Positions 14,291 through 19,202 of a stretch of DNA of 19,202 bases are shown here, one piece after another. The stretch's first letter is position 1; every line of letters starts with the position of its first letter. A program made the translations under genes and the position numbers. The DNA is from Methanomicrobiales archaeon. GTDB lineage: Archaea; Halobacteriota; Methanomicrobia; Methanomicrobiales; Methanospirillaceae. The stretch is from assembly GCA_013415575.1 (NCBI GenBank), contig JAAEES010000004.1:1-19202 (forward strand). Direction: 5' to 3'. The notes beneath the pieces are model-generated. The model had not been told where the DNA came from. It saw only the letters and a program-made list of their open reading frames with translations, and made no database searches.

Positions 14291-15223
14291 ATGATCACCA
14301 TTTACCGAAGCGTGCAGAACGGTCTCGAAATCATTGAAGGATACGAGAGCGGAGCATGGGTTCACGTCGTCGGCCCAACCCCCGAGGAGATCGAGGCGCT
14401 GGTTGCGCGGTTTACCATACCTCCCGATTTTCTCACCGATCCGCTGGATGTGGATGAGCGGGCCCGGGTGGAGCGGGAGGAGGGAAATACCCTCATCCTC
14501 CTCCGTACTCCCCGCAGGGAAGCGGATGAAGCCGATATTCCCTTTACCACGCTCCCGGTCGGCATCATCCTGACCCAGGGGCTTATCATCACCGTGTCGC
14601 TGATGGAGGCGGACGTTGTGCACGAGATCCGCACCGGTCGGGTGCGGAACCTCTCGACTGAGAACAGGACGCGGTTTGTGCTCACTCTCTTCGTACGGAC
14701 TTCGCTGCTCTTTCTCCGCTACCTCAAGGATATTAACCGAATGACCGGGAATATCGAGAAGGATCTCCACAAGGCACTGAAAAATATCCAGCTGATCAGG
14801 CTCCTGAACATGGAGAAGAGCCTCGTCTTCTTCATCACCTCGCTTCGCTCAAATGCCCTGATGCTGGAGAAATTCAATACATCGGGGTGTATGCGAATGG
14901 ATGAGGACGATCGGGACATCTTCGAAGAGGTGGTGATCGAGAACAAGCAGGCAATCGAGATGGCAAATATCTATACGAGTATCCTCTCCGGCACCATGGA
15001 CGCCTATGCCTCGATCATATCCAATAACCTGAATGTGGTCATCAAGCTCCTCACCACAGTCACAATCATCCTGATGATCCCGACCCTCGTGGCAAGCATC
15101 TACGGGATGAATGTGGAGCTGCCCTTCCAGCATGATCCTTTTGCCTTCCTTATCATCGTCGCTATTTCAGCTCTCCTCTCGGCCTTCGGCATCGGCATCT
15201 TCTGGAGAAAACAGTTCTTCTGA
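14291..15223 (+). CDS. corA: CorA-family magnesium/divalent cation transporter
   Basis: CorA proteins form pentameric Mg2+ (or Co2+/Ni2+) channels. The 310-residue protein has the large N-terminal cytoplasmic domain, a long helical stalk (about 180-250), and two C-terminal transmembrane helices. The first helix ends with the signature YGMN (271-274). The following loop is NVELPF rather than the NxMPEL of many CorA proteins, and the C-terminus ends in the basic WRKQFF. The start has a GGGG-rich upstream segment (14280-14284). It follows a terminator-like hairpin, so it is probably an independent transcription unit. The ion specificity cannot be read from sequence. Confidence 0.88.
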   Translation: MITIYRSVQNGLEIIEGYESGAWVHVVGPTPEEIEALVARFTIPPDFLTDPLDVDERARVEREEGNTLILLRTPRREADEADIPFTTLPVGIILTQGLIITVSLMEADVVHEIRTGRVRNLSTENRTRFVLTLFVRTSLLFLRYLKDINRMTGNIEKDLHKALKNIQLIRLLNMEKSLVFFITSLRSNALMLEKFNTSGCMRMDEDDRDIFEEVVIENKQAIEMANIYTSILSGTMDAYASIISNNLNVVIKLLTTVTIILMIPTLVASIYGMNVELPFQHDPFAFLIIVAISALLSAFGIGIFWRKQFF

Positions 15224-15302
15224 AATAACGGAAATGAACGGCGATACCGTCTGCTCTCCCAAATGTTGATAGACAAAGAACTCCAAGATTTCTCCGATTC
15301 AT

Positions 15303-15995
15303 ATGGCAGGAAAAATTGGAGAGCTCCTTCTCAGACCTGATGCCTTTTTTCGCAGGCTTGTCGAGGAGCCAGAAAACCTGAAGATCCCGGCCCTGATTGT
15401 CATTGGTGGCGCCATAATCTATGCTGTGTCAGCCTATCTCACATCAGGATTAACCTTTAAAATATTTGGGAATGTTCCTGAGATGGCCAGCATGGCACCA
15501 ATCCTCGGAATTTTTGGTGCAGTTGTCGCCTTTTTCACTTTTATTATTCTCTTCTGGCTCATTTTCTCTGGTGCTTTCTATCTTATTTCGATGGCATTTT
15601 CCGGAAGCGGTGAATTCAAACGGACGCTTCAGTGTTCAGGATACGGTTTGATTCCTGTCATCATTGGTTCCCTTCTCAGTCTGCTCATATCGCTCTATTA
15701 TATTCCCATGATCCAAGTACCCGTTCTCACCAATATTCAGGATCCGGCGGCCATCGAAGCAGCGATACAACAACTCATGCAGGATACAGCATTCAGCGAA
15801 TTGCGATTGATTACTTCAATAATATCCATTATTTTCCTCATATGGAGTGCCAATCTCTGGATTTTCGGTCTGAAACACGCCCGCAACCTTCCCCTGAAAC
15901 AGGCAGCCATTGCTGTATTCATCCCGGTTGTCGTGTACATCATTTTCATCCTTTACATGGCTGTTGCCGGAATACCGGGGATGGGAGGAACATAA
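15303..15995 (+). CDS. Yip1-family integral membrane protein
   Basis: A 230-residue protein with the Yip1/YIF1 membrane domain pattern: a short amphipathic N-terminus with LLRPDAFFRRL, then five hydrophobic segments at about 28-48, 67-105, 110-130, 165-185 and 205-225. The third includes LQCSGYGLIPVIIGSLLSLL. Family function in archaea is not established. It is more A/T-rich and less C/G-ended than its neighbours, which may reflect hydrophobic codons or later acquisition. Its stop is immediately adjacent to the next start, and the Shine-Dalgarno GGGAGGA (15983-15989) for the next gene lies inside its 3' end, so the two are translated as one unit. Confidence 0.75.
   Translation: MAGKIGELLLRPDAFFRRLVEEPENLKIPALIVIGGAIIYAVSAYLTSGLTFKIFGNVPEMASMAPILGIFGAVVAFFTFIILFWLIFSGAFYLISMAFSGSGEFKRTLQCSGYGLIPVIIGSLLSLLISLYYIPMIQVPVLTNIQDPAAIEAAIQQLMQDTAFSELRLITSIISIIFLIWSANLWIFGLKHARNLPLKQAAIAVFIPVVVYIIFILYMAVAGIPGMGGT
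15983..15989 (+). promoter_or_regulatory. Shine-Dalgarno for the S-layer-like gene
   Basis: GGGAGGA lies 6 bases before the ATG at 15996, inside the end of the Yip1 gene. It supports this start and a shared transcript. Confidence 0.6.
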
Positions 15996-17138
15996 ATGAA
16001 AAGGGCAATTCTCCTTCTTTCTTCTATCCTGGCGCTTGTCCTGCTGGTGCCCGGAGCTGCCGCGCAGGAACCCGGTTCCGATGCAGCAGCACAGGTGACG
16101 GTCACCAGCCTCTCCCTTGAGCCCGGGATATTCTTTGAGGGCGATACCGGTATCATCACCATCGAGATCACCAACAACGGGTTTGAGAGTGTCGCAATAC
16201 GACGGGCAACCATGTATGATGCCGACATATCAGTCCTGTCAAGTTCATACGATACCACCACAACGGTCGGTGCCGGGAACAGCATGCAGTTCTCCTTCAC
16301 GGTCAAGGCCGATGTTTTACCCGGCATCTACTATCCCAAATTTTCCCTCGACTTCCGCGATGCAGGGTATCTCCGCTATCCGGTCCAGCTCAGAGTTGAG
16401 AATGACCCTCTCGAGATCTCCATCCTTGACAAGCCCGATACCTTCGGTGCAGGAAGGAAGGACCGGGTGGATATCCTGGTCGGTAACCCAAGGGACAACC
16501 CGGTAACCGGGGTCGTGGTGCATGTCAGTGGTGAGGGAATCGACGCCACTCCCTCGAGTTACTTTATCGGCAACCTGAATCCTGATCAGGCGCAGCGGGT
16601 CTCGTTTAATATCACGCCCAAACAGCCATCAGTACTCGAATTCCGGGTCGATTACAAGAACGGGGTCAATTCTCATGCCACGTCTGTAGCAGTACCGATC
16701 GAGTTCGGAGTCTCGAAGACCGAGGCGAACCCCCTCCTCTCGAACATCGTTGTGGATTATCAGGATGGCAGGTATGTACTCACCGGGGATATCTACAACG
16801 CAGGGCTTGAGGTGGCAAACTCTGTCGTTCTGGCTGCAGGAGGAGAGGCGGTCCCGGTGGATCCTTACCAGAGTTACGTCGTGGGATCGCTCGAGCCCGA
16901 TGACTTCTCAAGTTTCGAGCTCACCTTCACTGCCGAAAATATCACCGAGGTTCCGATCGTTGTAAGCTACCGGGACGTGGATGGCAATCCCTTTGAGAAG
17001 ACCTACACGGTGAGCATCCCGGCGCGAACTTCCGGGAGCACAAAGGAGCCCGGTATCGCCCTCCCTATCATCGGTGTTATTATCGCCTCTGCGGCAGTGA
17101 TCGGTGGAGCCATCTGGTATTCATGGAAGAAGAGATAA
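15996..17138 (+). CDS. Secreted, C-terminally anchored protein with CARDB/S-layer-like repeats (COG1361 type)
   Basis: The 380-residue protein starts with a signal peptide (basic MKR, hydrophobic core, AAA-Q cleavage site near residue 23) and ends with a transmembrane helix (about 353-374) followed by the basic YSWKKR. The outside part consists of beta-sandwich-like repeats similar to COG1361/CARDB domains; ITIEITNNGFESVAI is a typical strand start. It is therefore displayed on the cell surface or held at the membrane. Its ATG overlaps nothing but follows directly on the Yip1 stop. Its end overlaps the ATPase start by 16 bases. By position it could be the extracytoplasmic partner of the ABC transporter, analogous in place to the MacA adaptor, but it has no MacA-like coiled coil. 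Confidence 0.8.
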   Translation: MKRAILLLSSILALVLLVPGAAAQEPGSDAAAQVTVTSLSLEPGIFFEGDTGIITIEITNNGFESVAIRRATMYDADISVLSSSYDTTTTVGAGNSMQFSFTVKADVLPGIYYPKFSLDFRDAGYLRYPVQLRVENDPLEISILDKPDTFGAGRKDRVDILVGNPRDNPVTGVVVHVSGEGIDATPSSYFIGNLNPDQAQRVSFNITPKQPSVLEFRVDYKNGVNSHATSVAVPIEFGVSKTEANPLLSNIVVDYQDGRYVLTGDIYNAGLEVANSVVLAAGGEAVPVDPYQSYVVGSLEPDDFSSFELTFTAENITEVPIVVSYRDVDGNPFEKTYTVSIPARTSGSTKEPGIALPIIGVIIASAAVIGGAIWYSWKKR

Positions 17139-17836
17139 ATGCGATCTGTAGCAACGGGTCCATTATCCGGTTCCATGAGGTCACCAAGGTCTACCCCCTT
17201 CCCGGAGAGGATGTGGTCGCTCTTGACAAAGTGACCCTCGATCTCTCTCCCGGTGATTTCGTCGCTATCATGGGCCCGTCAGGATCAGGGAAATCAACTC
17301 TGCTCAACCTGATGGGCTGCCTGGACACCCCGACGTCCGGAGATCTCTGTATCAAGGGGAGGAACATCAGGGGCATGAGCGATGAGGAGCTGACCGTGCT
17401 CAGGAGGGATCATATCGGGTTCATTTTCCAGCAGTTCAATCTCCTCCCCCTCCTCACCGCTCTCGAGAACGTGCAGTATCCCCTCATCCTGAAGACCGGG
17501 AGCCGGGAATGCCAGGACCGGTGCCTTGCGGTACTGGCCGCCATGGATCTTGATGCGAGCCTCCACTCCCATAAACCCAGCGAGCTCTCAGGCGGCCAGC
17601 AGCAGCGGGTGGCCATAGCCAGGGCGCTGGTCAATGACCCCGAGATCCTCCTTGCCGATGAGCCGACCGGCAACCTGGACTCAAAGACCGGGACGGCCAT
17701 CATGGCCCTGCTCGATGACCTCAACCGGAACCAGGGCAAGACGATTATCATGGTGACCCATGATCCGGCCATCGCCAAGTATGCCCGCCGCATCATCAGA
17801 ATTGTAGATGGGAAGATTACCGGTACGGAGGGATGA
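17123..17836 (+). CDS. ABC transporter ATPase, MacB/LolD type
   Basis: This is the ATP-binding subunit of an ABC transporter, 237 residues. All motifs are intact: Walker A GPSGSGKST (51-59), Q-loop with Gln103/Gln104 (FIFQQFNLLP), signature LSGGQQQR (155-162), Walker B LLADEPTGNLD (176-186) and the H-loop His213 (VTHDP). The order and the wording LADEPTGNLD match the MacB/LolD/FtsE group, which partners with FtsX-like permeases. The ATG at 17123 overlaps the upstream gene by 16 bases; no later in-frame ATG precedes the ATP-binding core. The permease gene follows after 3 nt. Confidence 0.93.
   Translation: MEEEINAICSNGSIIRFHEVTKVYPLPGEDVVALDKVTLDLSPGDFVAIMGPSGSGKSTLLNLMGCLDTPTSGDLCIKGRNIRGMSDEELTVLRRDHIGFIFQQFNLLPLLTALENVQYPLILKTGSRECQDRCLAVLAAMDLDASLHSHKPSELSGGQQQRVAIARALVNDPEILLADEPTGNLDSKTGTAIMALLDDLNRNQGKTIIMVTHDPAIAKYARRIIRIVDGKITGTEG
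17827..17832 (+). promoter_or_regulatory. Shine-Dalgarno deciding the GTG start of the permease gene
   Basis: GGAGGG lies 7 bases before the GTG at 17840, within the last codons of the ATPase gene. This selects the GTG over the later in-frame ATG at 17852. Confidence 0.55.
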
Positions 17837-17839
17837 GCG

Positions 17840-19009
17840 GTGCAGTCACGCATGTTCTTTGATTTTGCCCGGAGAAATGTCCGCCTTCACTGGCTGCGAT
17901 CAATGCTCGCGGTGCTCGGCATCATTATCGGTGTGGTGACCATCGTCTCCATCGGGATTCTCGGCAACAGCCTGGTGCTGGCTATCTCAGACAGCCTCTC
18001 TACAGTCGGTGACAGTATTATCGTGAGCCCGCATGTGGGCGGTATGGGATTCGGAGGCGGAGGGAGCGCTCCGGAACTCATCTCGGACCGGGATGTCGAA
18101 CAGATACGGCGTGCGGTAGCACCTCTCATCACCATACCGGTCTATTCCGGCAGTTCCCGGATGAAGATAGGTACCGAGGATACCGTGGGGGTGGTCTATG
18201 GTCTCAAATCAGACGATATTCCCATCCTCCTCGAGCTCGCAGAAGGGACGTACCTCCGGGGCTCTTCCTCGGCCATGGCGGGAGCGCGGTTTGCCGAGCA
18301 GAACGACATCAAGGTCGGGTCCCGTATCACCGTGGGAGATAAGGGATCACTGCGGGTTGTCGGGATTCTCGAGGAACGGGGGATGGGCTTTGATATCAAT
18401 CCTGACTACGGTATTGTGGTTGAGAGCCGTTGGTTTGAAGATGCCTATGGCCCGAACGGCTACAATCTGGTCATCGTCAAGGTGAAGGATCTCACTGAGA
18501 TTGATGAAGTGAAAGAGGAGATCGAGCGGCAACTGAACCGGCGGGAGACGGTGGTTGATGTCATCGATACCCGGGCTATCCTCGATACCATCCTCACCGC
18601 CTTCGGGCAGATCTCAACCTTCGTCACGGCAATTGGGGGCATCTCCCTGATCGTGGCCGGAGTGAGCATCCTGAACATCATGCTGATGTCGGTCACGGAA
18701 CGGATCAAGGAGATCGGGGTGCTGAGGAGCATCGGGACAAAGCGGCAGGAGATACGCAGGATGTTTCTCTACGAGGCCCTCATTCTGGGTCTGATCGGAA
18801 GCGGAATCGGCGGGGTACTCTCGATCTTAGGTGGATACGCCGTCAGTCTGGTGATGCTGCAGACCACCGAGTATCTTTTTGTCCCGTCGAGCCTGATCTA
18901 TATTGTCTATGGCATTGCATTCGGGATTGGGATCAGCCTGCTTTCCGGGCTGTATCCGGCATGGAAGGCATCCAACCTCAACCCGATCGAGGCGCTGAGA
19001 CATGAATAG
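17840..19009 (+). CDS. ABC transporter permease, MacB/FtsX family
   Basis: The 389-residue membrane subunit has the MacB topology: a first transmembrane segment at about 21-45 (SMLAVLGIIIGVV), a long extracytoplasmic domain (about 50-250), then three transmembrane segments near 255-280, 310-335 and 350-375. The N-terminal FARRNVRLHWLR and C-terminal LYPAWKASNLNPIEALRHE are typical FtsX/MacB ends, and the SVTERIKEIGVLRSIGTKR coupling loop between helices 2 and 3 is present. A single permease gene implies a homodimer with two ATPases. Start is GTG, chosen from the Shine-Dalgarno GGAGGG seven bases ahead. MacB-like pumps move peptides, lipoproteins or small molecules outward; the substrate here is unknown. 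Confidence 0.92.
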   Translation: MQSRMFFDFARRNVRLHWLRSMLAVLGIIIGVVTIVSIGILGNSLVLAISDSLSTVGDSIIVSPHVGGMGFGGGGSAPELISDRDVEQIRRAVAPLITIPVYSGSSRMKIGTEDTVGVVYGLKSDDIPILLELAEGTYLRGSSSAMAGARFAEQNDIKVGSRITVGDKGSLRVVGILEERGMGFDINPDYGIVVESRWFEDAYGPNGYNLVIVKVKDLTEIDEVKEEIERQLNRRETVVDVIDTRAILDTILTAFGQISTFVTAIGGISLIVAGVSILNIMLMSVTERIKEIGVLRSIGTKRQEIRRMFLYEALILGLIGSGIGGVLSILGGYAVSLVMLQTTEYLFVPSSLIYIVYGIAFGIGISLLSGLYPAWKASNLNPIEALRHE

Positions 19010-19056
19010 GGAAGAGGTTCCGGATTTCCGGCAGGACGGGGAGAACCTGGTGACAG

Positions 19057-19062
19057 GGTGAT
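19057..19062 (+). promoter_or_regulatory. Shine-Dalgarno for the last (partial) gene
   Basis: GGTGAT, a match to the archaeal anti-Shine-Dalgarno complement, lies 3 bases before the ATG at 19066. Confidence 0.5.
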
Positions 19063-19065
19063 AAT

Positions 19066-19202
19066 ATGGCATCGTTCCTGATCCTGATCATTCTTGAATT
19101 CTTCCTCATCCTCTTCCTCGCTCTCGGTTACCTTATCCGGTTCCGGGGTAGAGTGGATATCATTGCAGGCTATAAGGAGGGAAGAATCAGGGATCCTGCA
19201 GC
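19066..19202 (+). CDS. Probable DUF3784 small membrane protein, 3' end outside window
   Basis: The frame begins at an ATG with a Shine-Dalgarno (GGTGAT) just upstream and stays open to the window edge (45 complete codons). It encodes one transmembrane helix (FLILIILEFFLILFLALGYLI) split by a Glu, then IRFRGRVDIIAGYKEG. A helix followed by IAGY is typical of DUF3784 proteins, which are small multi-spanning membrane proteins of unknown role. It lies 56 bases after the permease stop, so it may be co-transcribed with the ABC module. Confidence 0.6.
   Translation, partial: MASFLILIILEFFLILFLALGYLIRFRGRVDIIAGYKEGRIRDPA

Noticed and set aside
13921..14301. Minus-strand open frame of 126 codons opposite the orphan gene
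   Set aside because: The plus-strand frame fits the operon direction and the terminator; the minus translation looks random. The choice is not fully certain.
19002..19061. 19-codon open frame between the permease and DUF3784 genes
   Set aside because: It is very short, overlaps the permease end, and has no Shine-Dalgarno or recognisable content.
1..19202. CRISPR array, tRNA, rRNA, insertion sequence, integrase or defence genes
   Set aside because: No regularly spaced direct repeats, tRNA cloverleaf signatures, transposase motifs or known defence domains were seen in reading the window on both strands.

Overview
The window reads as ordinary, gene-dense chromosome of a methanogenic euryarchaeon, most likely order Methanomicrobiales (Methanoculleus/Methanofollis/Methanoregula relatives). 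The reasons are a PolD-type DNA polymerase small subunit, a Sec11-like signal peptidase, two CofH paralogues for coenzyme F420, archaeal-type riboflavin synthase (RibC), the short ThiC, an Isf-type iron-sulfur flavoprotein, TATA-like boxes upstream of genes, and high-GC coding sequence. No rRNA, tRNA, CRISPR array, insertion sequence or integrase was seen.

Left part (1-6100): the DNA polymerase D small subunit (minus) diverges from a signal peptidase I gene, which is followed 12 nt later by a CofH paralogue (CofH1). A radical SAM protein of the COG0731 type and a DUF1805 protein lie on the minus strand, and a second CofH (CofH2) diverges from DUF1805. A 484-bp gene-free stretch follows (6097-6580).

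Middle part (6581-10129): a tight minus-strand operon encodes a metallo-beta-lactamase-fold hydrolase, a DUF123 (GIY-YIG-like) protein and an iron-sulfur flavoprotein, ending in an oligo-T terminator. ThiC (plus) diverges from it by 35 nt, and PurE (minus) converges on ThiC.

Riboflavin block (10172-13882): class V aminotransferase, RibC, RibH and class I aminotransferase, all plus strand. There are 4-bp ATGA overlaps at two junctions, and a HEAT-repeat protein follows. RibH and both CofH proteins draw on the same precursor, 5-amino-6-ribitylaminouracil, so the window holds both the flavin and the deazaflavin (F420) branches.

Right part (13897-19202): an unrecognised 111-residue protein ending inside a terminator-like hairpin, a CorA metal transporter, then a run of Yip1-family membrane protein, secreted/anchored S-layer-like protein, MacB/LolD-type ATPase and MacB/FtsX-type permease. 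A probable DUF3784 membrane protein is cut by the window edge. This last set looks like an archaeal envelope export or lipoprotein/peptide ABC module of unknown substrate.

I did not find a clearly new defence or mobile system. The most distinctive items are the divergent CofH1, the four-gene ABC/S-layer/Yip1 module, the orphan gene at 13897, and the gene-free region at 6097-6580.
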